A DNA stretch of 36,891 bases from Mesostigma viride (lineage: Eukaryota > Streptophyta > Mesostigmatophyceae > Mesostigmatales > Mesostigmataceae), in the NCBI GenBank assembly GCA_009746045.1, contig RPFO01000494.1, forward strand, positions 1 through 36,891. Reading direction: 5' to 3'. Below are positions 1-11,676 of the stretch, piece by piece; position 1 is the stretch's first letter; every line of letters begins with the position of its first letter. A program made the position numbers and the translations under genes. The notes under the pieces were generated by a model. That model had not been told where the DNA came from. It did not search any database and was given only the letters and a program-made list of their open reading frames with translations.

Positions 1-1038
1 CGGGGGTCAAGACCCCCCTCCCCCCCCCCCCCGGAAACCGCTTAGTAGGCCCCGGGAGCGGAGTGTCGCGGACAGCCAGATAACGACTTGGTGCATATGT
101 ACACCCCCCCCCGGCCCCAAGATTCTTCAGGTTTCAGATCATGAGACTCTGGAATTGACCTCTAATCAAGTTAGATAATTGTAGTAGAATTATAGTTAGA
201 ACGTAAGTAGAGTCGAATCACAGTAGTAAGGATCGTGAGCCCGATTGGTCGGACCCCAATCTAAACAGTGTGGGGACTGGGGGGGGTGTACATGTCTCAC
301 TTGTGTCACAGCGCTTTGTGCACGAGGGCCGGACTTGCCGACTTGTAGTCACGAGGGCCGCATGGCCCGAGAATTTGGCTGTGCACGTCTTGTCCGGGTT
401 GTCCCACGCTGGGACAAGGTAAACGGCGAAACCGCACAACAAACATCGCACAACTGAACCTTGACCGGCGCGGGCATAAACTCAACTCAACTGCCGGAAC
501 TCAACAACCGCGCACAACCTTGAAGAGACCAAGAAAAGATAATCCGCGAGTGCAACTGTATATATGGAAATAAAACTAACACCCATTTCACCGGAAATAA
601 TCCGCGAGTGCAACTGAACTGCAAGGCTTTCCGGCTTTTGAGGGTTGGGGCTGCGGCGCATAAAACGCGAAGCAGTACATTAGCACAGCAGCTGATGCCA
701 ATTTTGCTTGCGCGCACCCTTCCTTTACTACTTCCCCCCCCCCCCCCCTGGTTGAATGTGGCAAATAGCTTCGGAACCCACAATTTCTGGCTGCGACAAT
801 GTTTAGGCGCAATGCCCGAGGGGGCGGTAACACAGTTGCCTTCAGGTCTCAGGATCAGGCTGGATTCTAGCCGACAATTAAGACAAATTGTACTAGTGTA
901 TATGCAATGCTGCTAGCGCAGCTCATGCACCTCTGCACCTATCGTCTCTATCGTGTGCGGCTTGGTGCTGCGAATGACAAATGCGCTTCTATGGTTGCCA
1001 CATGCGCGTAGTCCAACGTTGTCCAGCATTCCCGCTTG
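1..1038. other. Non-coding upstream region with poly-C tracts
   Basis: No convincing gene is seen here. Open frames are short and overlap on both strands. The region holds long C homopolymers (about 20-32 and 734-748) and a C-rich stretch near 103-113. A 20-bp exact direct repeat lies at 539-558 and 597-616. Being directly 5' of the GT29 gene it should contain that gene's promoter and 5' UTR, but no TATA box or other element can be assigned. Confidence 0.5.
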
Positions 1039-3345
<2,307 letters not shown>

Positions 3346-3663
3346 TTCTCGGTGTCACCGATCGCCATGCAACAGTGTGGGCATCATTGGGTGAGCCGCC
3401 ATCGTAAGTAATTAGTACAACAGGAGTACAATGCCATTCGAGGAAGGGCACTACCCGGGCCATGACAAGTACTCTGTGCTGTATCAAATGCAAAATTAAT
3501 CTCATTAAAAGTAAAATGCTTTACGTACAGGGCGTAATATCTGAACTTACGAGAGTCAGGCGGTGGCCTCAGGGACTGGCATGGGCAGCACTAGAGGTTA
3601 TAACAGGCATGCATATGCATGCATGGAGGCAAACTGGAGCTAAAGGGAGACCCTGGCCTCAAG
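3346..3663. other. 3' flank of the GT29 gene
   Basis: No gene seen. It presumably holds the 3' UTR and polyadenylation site. I find no clear AATAAA or TGTAA signal that I would assign. A short open frame at 3462-3671 has no recognisable content. Confidence 0.4.
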
Positions 3664-4205
3664 GTTGTTGACCTTGGCTTCTACCTAGCTGCGTGGCCAG
3701 CATTAATAGCGCCGATTAGATATGGTTTCGATATGGTATAGATTAATTAATTAATTAATTAATTAATTAGACTCGTGCTCCCGTTGGGGAGTCACGGAGC
3801 ATTAACCCCGATGGATGGATGAATCTTGCAAACAGTCCTACCGGTCTAATCTATCTACATCATCTACCTACAACATCTAACATCATCACTAACTACAACA
3901 TCTATCTAAACAACATCCCGCTACCCTAGGGGAGCCCTTTGAGTTGTTGACCTTGGCTTCTACCTAGCTGCGTGGCCAGCATTAATAGCGCCGATTAGAT
4001 ATGGTTTCGATATGGTATAGATTAATTAATTAATTAATTAGACTCGTGCTCCCGTTGGGGAGTCACGGAGCATTAACCCCGATGGATGGATGAATCTTGC
4101 AAACAGTCCTACTGGTCTAAGCTATCTACATCAGCTACCTACAACATCTAACATCATCACTAACTACAACATCTATCTAAACAACATCCCGCTACCCTAG
4201 GGGAG
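3664..4205. repeat. Tandem duplication, offset 279 bp, of flank plus LINE 3' end
   Basis: Copy 1 (3664-3935) and copy 2 (3943-4205) are nearly identical. Each holds about 78 bp of unrelated flank, then a (TTAA)n tract, then the stem-loop and 3' UTR of element C in minus orientation. Copy 1 has a longer (TTAA)n tract. Because flank and element end are repeated together, this is a duplication of the insertion junction rather than two separate insertions. Confidence 0.85.
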
Positions 4206-4738
4206 CTGTCTGGCGTGTCTCCCGCGGGTTTGCACACGCGGGCGCTTCCCCACGGGGGGGGGCTCGTTGTCCTCTACAACCTGGGCCCACTTGGCCTTGT
4301 CCATCATCTTCTTCCAAATCACGGAGAGGCCTAGGCCCCCCATGTCCTCTACTAGCTGTTCTTTGAAGGTGCGGGCCTTGCGGCGTCTAGCATCACGGGG
4401 CCCGGCCCACGTCAGGAGGTGCCGGCCAGGCTGAGCTGGTCGCAGTCCCGCGGGAGGGCCACATGAGGTGTCTACCTGGTTGGGGCGAGCTAGGTGCCCT
4501 ACTGCTAGCTGGAGGCGCCGCTGCTTAATGGTGCTGGTGATATATGGCATGCACAAGGATACACATTTCAATGCACAAGGATACACATTTCCATCACCAT
4601 TCATCTTCATCATCCTGAACGACTCGAACACGCGGACAAGATAACGGCAGGCTCGAGCTACCATGGTCCGGATTCTCCCTATTTCTGGCCTGCGCTGGTT
4701 GTCTCCTTGATATATGGCATGCCCCGGTACAGGTCCTC
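4023..4738 (-). mobile_element. LINE copy C: 5'-truncated, RT C-terminus, stem-loop and (TTAA)n tail
   Basis: The 11-bp target-site duplication ATGGTATAGAT flanks it at 4012-4022 and 4739-4749. Reading on the minus strand, it begins inside the region after the reverse transcriptase domain, runs through a 3' UTR, then a stem-loop at about 4042-4070, and ends in (TTAA)n. The 5' truncation and the TSD are typical of target-primed reverse transcription. Confidence 0.85.
4197..4664 (-). pseudogene. LINE ORF2 C-terminal remnant (element C)
   Basis: This is the tail end of a non-LTR reverse transcriptase protein. It has the RRLQLAVGHLAR block, equivalent to the RRLxWxGHxxR segment after the RT domain of many LINEs. 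The far C-terminal part reads RTFKEQLVEDM..LGLSVIWKKMMDKAKW. Both blocks recur in element B in the same order, which shows they come from one family. Upstream bases to 4738 still encode EDLYRGMPYI, matching EDLYADLPYV in B, but an in-frame stop and a small internal duplication of a MPYI-coding segment separate them. No catalytic RT motifs remain, so the fragment is not functional. The opposite strand holds nothing of note. Confidence 0.75.
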
Positions 4739-4901
4739 ATGGTATAGATAGGTTCCATCGATCCCTGATTGATTCACAGCAAGAAGAAGTCAGGGATCAC
4801 CGCCTTCTCTCATATCGCCTTGATTAATTAATTAATAGACACGTGACGCAGTCACGTGAGCATAAGTCCTCAGTGGGAGGGGAACATGGGATGGAATGGA
4901 T

Positions 4902-6866
4902 TAATTAATTAATTAATTAAACTCGTGCTCCCGTTGGGGAGTCACGGAGCACCGAAGTGCTTTTAATCCCTGTGTGTGCACTACAGGAGAAAGGGCAGAG
5001 ACCCCCAGTCTCCTTCATGCCAAAGGCATGCCACAGCTGCAATCGGGCGCGGCTAGCTAAAAGGACAGGCTAACGATCCGGCAAACTGTGGGTGCAATAA
5101 GACCCATGTGAGCATATCATAGCAAGGAGCGTGGGCAAGTAATCTGAACATAGCCAGGGCGTAGCATGGCTGTACTAGGACTAGGCTAAGGCTATGGCTG
5201 GTTGTGTACCGTGCGTTGGCGGCACGAGACTAGGTGTGTTGGCACAGCTAGGCAACATTCTAGGCATGGCTGCCTTAGCGGCAGTGACGCCAATGGTTAC
5301 AAGCTAGGGCTATTGCTATTCTAGCCCGCTGGGGGCGTCCACATCTTGTGGTTGATCATCATGTCCCTGCCCCTCCAGTACACCTTGGGCTTCTGGGGGT
5401 CCTGCTTATGGCGGAGGTATTCCGGCCACAGGTCGCGTCGCTGCTGTTGCTGAGCGGGGGTGAGGTCGTCATCCAGCGTCCAGGTGAGGTCGTGCAACCG
5501 CTTGCGACGAGAGAGGAACCGCTGCTTATCCTCAGGGGAGGGGAAGGTGAGTAGGACTGGTGGGGGAGCCGCCTTGTCCCGTGAGTGGGGAAGGCGGTGG
5601 CACCCACGCAGTTCTACCTCACCTACCAGGCCCATGAGGGTAAGAAGCTGGTTCTTGAGCTCGTCAGCAAGAGAGGTTGACGTCTCACCTGGCTTCTGGG
5701 GGAAGCGACCCAGCACCACTCGGCACTCGCGGCGAGCGCGGTCGGTGACCTCCCGTTGCTGGGCCTGGCGGTGGTCCTCCAGCTCCTGGAGCTTTGTGGC
5801 GATGGCGTCGGTGGTGGAGGCGGTCGCTGACCGCAGCAGGTCCGCGTAGGAGAGCGGCGGGAGGTCGCCAGCATCCTGCCGGGGTGGCTGGGATGCAATG
5901 GTGGCCGTCTGCTCCGCTATCTTGGGGACCTGTGTGGCCAGGGCCTCGGTGTGGGCGGTGATGGCCTCAAGCTTCTTCAGGAGCACGCCACACTTGCCCT
6001 CCACGAGAGACAAGTGCAGCATGCGTTTCCGAAGCCTGCGCCGCGGTGTGGAGCGCCGTGAACTGGGGTTGTAGCTTGTGGACGACCTTGGTTTCCACGT
6101 TGGAGACCCGGGCTTCCACCGTGTTGAGCGTCGTGTTCAGCGAGGTCAGCTTCTCGGCCAACGGCCAGGTCACGTGCTCCTCCAGCACTGCTCGGATGTC
6201 ATCCTTGCAGATCGGGAGGAAGCCGATGTGGCTGTCGGCCGCGCAGGCTGGGCTGGGGTGCGGATCCTGGCGACAATTCTGCTCATAGGTAGCTGGAAGT
6301 AGCTGCACATGATGGCGATGCGGTGGTTGAGCTCTGGCCTGGCAAGGAACCTCTCCAGGTCGTCGGCGGGGATGGGCCCTACGGCCCCATGGAGCTTGCG
6401 TTCCTGTGATAAGAAACGCACTATTTCGGCGCATTCGTCTTTGGTCAGTTCCAGCCAGTGGGTGAAAGAAAAGCTTTCGAAATCTGGTAGGTACTTTCGC
6501 CATTTGGGTTCGTGGCAGGGTTTCTTGGGCTCGGGCGAGGCGCTGGGCGATGGGTTTGCTGGCGGTGGGTTGGCAGGCCCAGACGGCTGGGCAAGGACGA
6601 TGGCGAGTGGGTTGGACTGGGAGCCGGCAAGCTCCTTTTCCAAACCCCGTTTTGCTTTTGGGGTCGTCATAGCTGCTTGTCACGTGCGTAACTTTGGCAA
6701 TACTGCGTTTCAGCCGTAACCGATTGTACTGGCGTGTGCGTCTCAAAAAAAGCGCATCGAAAGCAAGTGGTCTGACCGAATTTGGGGCTCAGACGCAAAA
6801 GATCTGAGCTCCGCCGTCAGCCATACCGCCGTCAGCCATTTTCGTCTCAGATGTCCAGCACCAACC
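4902..6866 (-). mobile_element. ORF1-only LINE derivative A, full length
   Basis: The perfect 11-bp target-site duplication ATGGAATGGAT flanks it at 4891-4901 and 6867-6877. On the minus strand it has a 5' UTR of about 200 bp that contains a tandem copy of ATGGCTGACGGCGGT. An ORF1-type gene (6670-5321) follows, then a 3' UTR, a terminal stem-loop (about 4922-4949) and (TTAA)n. There is no reverse transcriptase or endonuclease, yet the element reaches the same 5' sequence as copies E and I, so it is not simply 5'-truncated. Confidence 0.85.
5321..6670 (-). pseudogene. L1-like ORF1 RNA-binding protein, two compensating frameshifts (element A)
   Basis: About 449 codons from ATG 6670 to TAG 5321-5323. 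The N-terminal part is low-complexity, with SPSASPEPK, a block shared with copies E and I. The block KWRKYLPDFESFSFTHWLEL is shared with G. The middle (about 6165-6030) is read in a different frame and looks like a heptad coiled coil, LTSLNTTLNTVEARVSNVE. The C-terminal third returns to the first frame and resembles the RRM and C-terminal domain of L1 ORF1p. Its blocks run RRECRVVLGRFPQ, then ELRGCHRLPHSRDKAAPPPV, LLTFPSPEDKQRFLSRRKRL, and DDLTPAQQQQRRDLW. Such proteins form trimers that coat LINE RNA. Two single-base shifts, near 6165 and 6020, break the present copy. Confidence 0.75.
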
Positions 6867-6889
6867 ATGGAATGGATGGTATAAGCTGT

Positions 6890-7514
6890 TTAGGCCCTAG
6901 TTACAAGGTTGTGGGCACCGCGGCCCGAATCGCTATGAATGCCATACTTGGTCACACGCGGAGCCCCCACAGGCTTGGGGGTGGTCTCCTTCATCACTAC
7001 TTGCCATCTATTCTTGCGCACCATCTGCCTCCATATTACAGACAAACCAGGAGGCTGCCCGGGGGTGAGCCCGTCACGTCTAGTGTAGCACATGTCCATG
7101 CCGAGTCTATCACGAAAAGTCCACGGGTGGCGGCCCTGCCGCGCGCGGCCGGGGGCACGTCAGGTGAGGACATATCGCCCAGGCTGGGCGGGCTTGGTGC
7201 CAGCTAGTCTATCTGATGTATCTACCTGATCTGTGCGGGCCAGGTGCCCGGCTAGGCCCAGGCGCCTGTGCCTAATAATGTGGGAAACATAGGGCAAATC
7301 AGCGTACAAATCCTCATTACTAATGTGCAAACCAAAGGGGATGTTAAGGGCCTTGCGCAGCATCTTGGTGACGGCGCCGGCGAGTCGTTGCTCCAGCTCC
7401 TGCGTCAGTGTCCACGTCTCGGCGCCGTAGGTCAGGATCGTCAGAATGACGACCTTGAAGAGGTCACGCTTGACGATCCGGGGTAGGGCGGGGTTGCTCC
7501 ACCAGCGGCGGTGG
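6890..7514 (-). pseudogene. LINE ORF2 (reverse transcriptase) C-terminal remnant (element B)
   Basis: The frame is open from 7514 down to a stop at 7160 and is clearly LINE-like. RRWWSNPALPRIVKRDLFK is followed by VVILTILTYGAETWTLT, the conserved YGxExWxLT segment after the RT fingers/palm. Next come QRLAGAVTKMLRKALNI, EDLYADLPYV and RRLGLAGHLAR. After the TGA the homologous tail continues in other frames (6890-7099) with LGLSVIWRQM..NRW, as in element C. The catalytic RT core (YxDD) is missing through 5' truncation at the TSD. It probably derives from the autonomous partner that mobilises the ORF1-only copies; that role is inference. Confidence 0.8.
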
Positions 7515-7533
7515 TCGCCTTGATGATAATCAG

Positions 7534-7796
7534 TTAATTAGTTAATTAATTCAACACACGCCCCCGGTTGCATGGGAGTCACGGAGCTCAAAAATACAGA
7601 GCTAGAGGGATGACAAGCACCGTGTTTTCATCCCTGCATATTGCATAGATGCATTTTTAATTTAATTTAATTTTAATTTAATGTGCACAACAGGAAGAAA
7701 GGGCGGAGACCCCCTTTCTCCTTCATGCCAGAGGCATGCCACAGCAGCAATCGGACACGATAGACGATCTGGCAAGTTCTGTGGGTGCAATAAGAC
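7534..7796 (-). mobile_element. ORF1-only LINE derivative G, 3' end piece
   Basis: Minus-strand 3' UTR of the same subfamily as element A: the GAGAAAGGG / CTCCTTCATGCC / GTGGGTGCAATAAGAC blocks appear in the same order as at 4980-5103. A divergent stem-loop (about 7553-7580) and a (TTAA)n-like tail lie at 7534-7552. The rest of G resumes at 9311, because element E was inserted here with duplication of AATAAGAC. Confidence 0.78.
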
Positions 7797-7970
7797 GGCC
7801 CGGAATCCAAGATTCACTGACGAGCCCGCACGAGCCACGAGGTGGCCATGGCTGACGGCGGAGCTCATAACTTTCACGTTTGGGCACCACATTCGGATGT
7901 GACTATCACAATATCGCTTCGTCTTTCTAAGACGCACACACTGATATAATTGTCCGAAGCTATTACGCAA

Positions 7971-8683
7971 TTGATGACGAGCAAACGCTCCTCGACGCAA
8001 CGCAGCCTGGCGGCGCTGCGCTAAGCCATGAAAATACGTCTGCAGCTCCGGCTGCAGCTTCGCCCTTAGGTCCGGCAGGCAACGGTGACACTAGTCGCGC
8101 AAGTGCTGGTGGTCGCCTCGAACCCTCCCGGGCTCAATGCCTCGCCTTCTGCATCGCCTGAGCCCAAACGCAGCCGCCCAGCCGAACCTAGCTGATCTGA
8201 GCACGACTTGGACGTTGACAGGTTATTTTCCACCTTCGACGTCCACAGAACCGGCTATTTCGACATGCCACACATCAGGATACTGGAGCTCGTGTTTTAT
8301 GGGTGGTACGCCTTCCTTCTTGACCTATCTATGCCAGCGCCTCCAACGCCATAATTGCTTCCGCAGCCAGTGTGACGGCCAGTTTCAGTCTCACCGCGGA
8401 CCTGACCTGACTGGCTGGTCCCGACCGCGCCTTCAGCTCGCCGCCCTCTTTTCCATCCTTCAGCGCGGTGCCGCGGACCTCTGGAAACCCACCCCCTTGA
8501 CCGAATCCACCTTCCTCCTCCACCTCCAAGAAGCCCTCTCACAGCACGTGACGCCCCTAGCTGCAGATGTGGCAGGGGTGCCGGGCCGCACGCTGGCTGC
8601 TGAGCTCCCCACCATCCCCACCGCCACCGCCACCCTCCTCGCCTCCACCCCACCCCACCCCTCCGCCTCCACCGACTCCGAAC
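7971..8683 (+). pseudogene. Decayed ORF1 (element E)
   Basis: It starts with ATGACGAGCAAA at 7971, the same start context as element I at 24402 (both are preceded by GAAGCTATTACGCAA). The shared SPSASPEPKRSRPAEP block follows, and later a segment corresponding to I around 24980-25070 (CTGCAGATGTGGCAG). Several stops and frame changes occur and the RNA-binding C-terminus has been replaced by LTR sequence, so no product is expected. The long Gly/Arg- or Pro-rich frames on either strand here reflect GC-rich composition. Confidence 0.6.
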
Positions 8684-9023
8684 ACACGCTGAGTACAATT
8701 CACGAAGGACAACTGCTGCATAAGTTACCGTCGACATGCGTGTATGCTCGGGCCGACATCGACCCTCGCCTACAGGACCAACGCATGTCCACAAGGTTCA
8801 CACGGAGGATAAAAGGACCACTACTAAAGTATGCAGCGCGGCGCGACTGCACCGAACCACCATACTGTACAACTGCCACGTTGCACAAGGCCCGGTACCA
8901 ACCGGCCAAAAGGTCCTAACTACACGTAAGCCTAGGAAAGTCAGCGGACTGTTTCGGAATGGCTGAGGCAACAAAGGACCTAATTTACGTCCGTAACAAC
9001 AACAAAAGTTACGCGACGTAACA
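8684..9023 (+). repeat. Partial, diverged LTR of the Gypsy element family
   Basis: It is homologous to the distal 60% of the LTRs at 10745-11308 and 22793-23360. Shared blocks include ATGCTCGGGCCGACAT, GGACCACTA.TAAAGTA, and CCTAATTTACGTCCGTAAC, ending GTTACGCGACGTAACA at 9023. It carries many substitutions relative to the two flanking LTRs, so it marks an older visit of the same family. The proximal part is missing. Confidence 0.78.
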
Positions 9024-9318
9024 CCTATAGCCTTAATTTGTATAGCCATACTGATCAGAATACTGATCTTCCACCCCACGACAGGCCTGATTGAGCTCTG
9101 AGACTCTGGTGGTGCAGGTGCCCTTGTGCACCTAGAGCAAGTGTCGTTTACATTCTCACCCTTGCAGGAAGTAGCTTAGAATGTATTAATTAAAAGCCAT
9201 ATGCCCCTTCTCTGGGATATGTGCTACATATACTCCCAACAGAGTTATGTTCCTAATTAATTAATTAATCAATTAATTAATCAATTAATTAATCAATTAA
9301 TTAATTAATTAATAAGAC

Positions 9319-10744
9319 CCATGTGAGCATATCATAGCAAGGAGCGTGGGCAAGTAATCTGACCATCTATAGCCAGGACGTATAGCATGGCTGTACAAGG
9401 GCTAAGCTAAGGCTATGGCTGGTTGTGTACCGTGCGTTAGCGGTGCACGTGACTAGGTATGAAGTGGGACAACTATGCCTATGACTAGGTATGGTGGCAC
9501 GGCTAGGCATGAACATTCTGGGCGTGGCTGCCATGGCGGCAGTGACTACCAATGATTCAAGCTAGGGCTATTCTAGCCCGCAGCGGGGCGTCCACATCTC
9601 GTGGTTGATCATCTATTAGTCCCCGCCCCTCCAGCCAGTACAGTGAGTACACCTTGGGCTTCTGGGGGTCCTGCTTGTGGCGGAGGTATTCAGGCCACAG
9701 GTCGCGTCGCTGCTGCTGCTAAGCGGGGGTCCGGTCGTCGTCCAGCGTTCAGGTGAGGTCGTGCAACCTCTTGCGACGAGAGAGGAACCGCTGCCAGTTG
9801 TCCTCACGGGAGGGGAAGGTGAGCAGGACTGGTGGGGGAGCCGCCTTGTCCCGTGAGTGGGGAAGGCGGTGGCACCCGCGCAGTTCTACCTCACCTACCA
9901 GGCCCATGAGGGTAAGAAGCTGGTCCTTGAGCTCGTCGGCATTAATTAAGGGGGTGGTTGACGTCTCACCTGGCTTCTGGGGGAAGCGACCCAGCACCAC
10001 TCGGCATTCGATCGCAGCGAGCGCGGTCGGTGGCCTCCTGTTGTTTCGCCTCGCGAAGGTCTTTTCTTGAATCTCTTCAAGCTCCTGGAGTTTGGTAGCG
10101 ATGGCGTCTGTGGTGGAGGCGGTCGCTGACCGCAGCAGGTCCCCGTAGGAGTGCGGCGAGAGGCTATCATCAGCCGGCCGGGTGGGCTGGGCTGCGATGG
10201 TGGCCGTCTGCGCTGCAATCGCCGGGGACCTGCGCGGCCAGCGGCGTCGGTTTTGGCAGTGATAGATTCTCGCTTTTTAACGAGCAGGCCGCACTTGCCC
10301 TCCACCGGCTGATTTAGGCGAGAGACAAGTGCAGCATGCGCCTCAGATGCCTGCGCCGCGGTCTGCAGCGCCGTGAGCTGACTGATGTTGGAGCTAGTTG
10401 TGGGCGACCTTGGCTTCCACATTGGAGACCCGGGCCTCCACCGTGTTGAGTGGCGTGTTCAGCGAGGCCCAGCGTCTCGGCCAACGGCCATGCAGGTCAC
10501 GTGCTCCTCCGGCACTGCTCGGATGTCAATCATGTCATCCTTGCAGAGGGAGGGAGCCGATGTGGCTGCCGGCTGCGCAGGCCGGGCTGGGTCAGTTGCG
10601 GAGCTAGCTTAGCGACGTCATGCATGCGCAGAGGTCGCGTTCAGTGAGCTGGCCAAGAAGCTGAAAAGGATAGCGAGGTGATGGTTGAATTCTGGCAGGG
10701 CCAGAAACTCCTCCACGTTGTCGGCGGGGATATGGGCCCATCGG
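9319..10744 (-). mobile_element. ORF1-only LINE derivative G, central piece
   Basis: Continues the 3' UTR of G leftwards from ORF1 (9319-9572 matches 5105-5320 of element A). It ends on the right where the Gypsy element inserted with the target duplication ATCGG (10740-10744 and 23361-23365). The coding sequence picks up again at 23361. Confidence 0.8.
9573..10744 (-). pseudogene. ORF1 of element G, C-terminal two thirds, split by the Gypsy insertion
   Basis: Homologous to the ORF1 of element A over its length. The ELRGCHRLPHSRDKAAPPPV block lies near 9830-9890, followed by LTFPSREDNWQRFLSRRKRL and then DDRTPA..., and the gene ends at a TAG at 9573-9575. A small insertion containing ATTAATTAA (near 9943) sits between DVSP and the leucine-rich segment, and there are several single-base shifts. 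The N-terminal part lies at 23361-23515 on the other side of the 12.6-kb Gypsy element, where the KWRQYLDYASFSFRGWLRL block is readable. The copy was therefore already a LINE-family insertion when the Gypsy element landed in it. Confidence 0.75.
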
Positions 10745-11308
10745 TGTTACGTCCTAAACTTCTACCTCCACCTCTACCTCTACTGGGCCTGATGCTACCT
10801 AAATTGGTCAGGCCTCCTCTACTCAAACCCCTAGCGAAAGACGAACGAGACGGAGCTGATCTCAATGCATTCACGTATGTGTTGCTATAATACGCCATAC
10901 AACCATTTACCCGAACCCGTTTATTCCAGGAATAGAGGAAGGAAACACACTACACTGCCGTGACCCAAGCCTATATGTGTTAATTCATTTAACACACGCC
11001 GAGTGACCACACGAGGGATAAAACGTGCATAAATGGTCACCAACGGTTCAACATGCTCGGGCCGACATGGCCCTCGCCTACAGATACACCGGCGGAGGCA
11101 CAGATGCACGCTGGTCCACTACATTCTACCAAAGGATAAGGACCACTAATAAAGTACGCGGCGCGGCGCCCAAAAGCACCCAATGTACCACAGTACTGTT
11201 ACGAGGACAATAGTGTCCCAGTTGGCTCTACACGTAAACCTAGGGACAACCGAGGCAAGGGACCTAATTTACGTCCGTAACTACAACGAATTGTTACGCG
11301 ACGTAACA
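10745..11308 (-). repeat. 3' LTR of the Gypsy element
   Basis: 564 bp, beginning TGTTACGTC and ending GACGTAACA on the + strand: TG...CA ends embedded in a 9-bp perfect inverted repeat. It lacks the GAGT found at about 23117-23120 of the other LTR. Confidence 0.93.
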
Positions 11309-11320
11309 CCTCCCCCCCAC
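11309..11320 (-). promoter_or_regulatory. Polypurine tract of the Gypsy element
   Basis: Minus-strand GTGGGGGGGAGG lies immediately upstream of the 3' LTR start TGTTACG. This is the expected position and composition of the plus-strand primer for reverse transcription. Confidence 0.8.
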
Positions 11321-11676
11321 AAAGGTAGGGAGCCCTCTCCCTACGCACAGGGAGGAAACCAAGGGGTAGGAAACCTAATGCACCCAGCACACACCAACAC
11401 AATCGGCAGGCCATCCAAGATACAAAGCACCAATCGTGTTACTCGGTTCCACCACCACGCCGGGAGGTGTAGGGTTAGCCAGCACCAAGCCTGGTGGTAG
11501 GTTCCCCTAACTGCCTGGAACAGAGTCCTTGCCGGGGGGAACGGCACTGGGCAGGACACACAGAGTAAACAAATCAGTACCAAGGACCAAGAACGACCAG
11601 TCAACTGGCCAGAATATGAGGGCGACTCTATATACCGGAGGGACAACACCCTCAGGTCGGGCCTAAGGCCCTCTAT
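11321..11676 (-). other. 3' untranslated stretch of the Gypsy element
   Basis: Lies between the stop of the extra ORF and the polypurine tract. Short open frames occur on both strands but none shows a domain. Confidence 0.5.

Larger units (their letters stand above)
4825..7514 (-). mobile_element. LINE copy B: 5'-truncated, split by element A
   Basis: The 10-bp target-site duplication TCGCCTTGAT flanks it at 4815-4824 and 7515-7524. On the minus strand it runs from an RT C-terminal coding remnant (7514 to about 6890) into a 3' UTR at 6878. It is then interrupted by element A (4902-6866) and resumes at 4890. The end is a perfect hairpin, CACGTGAC/GTCACGTG with a 3-base loop (4840-4858), followed by (TTAA)n at 4825-4836. 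Confidence 0.83.
7797..9310 (+). mobile_element. ORF1-only LINE derivative E, with a partial LTR inside
   Basis: The 8-bp target-site duplication AATAAGAC lies at 7789-7796 and 9311-9318; three of its bases also fit the tail. Order on the + strand: 5' UTR (7797-7970) with GGCTGACGGCGGAGCTC, as in A and I; decayed ORF1 (7971-8683); a partial LTR of the Gypsy family (8684-9023); a 3' UTR ending in GGGATATGTGCTACATATAC; then (TTAA)n with interspersed C from about 9253. The 3' UTR matches element I, not A or G, so E and I form a second subfamily. Confidence 0.8.

Noticed and set aside
1-40. Telomeric or C-rich terminal repeat at the left end
   Set aside because: It is a plain C homopolymer occurring several times in the first kilobase, with no telomere unit.
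8297-8794. Gly/Trp/Arg-rich protein on the minus strand, and a Pro-rich one on the plus strand
   Set aside because: Both come from the GC-rich decayed ORF1 of element E and have no domain.
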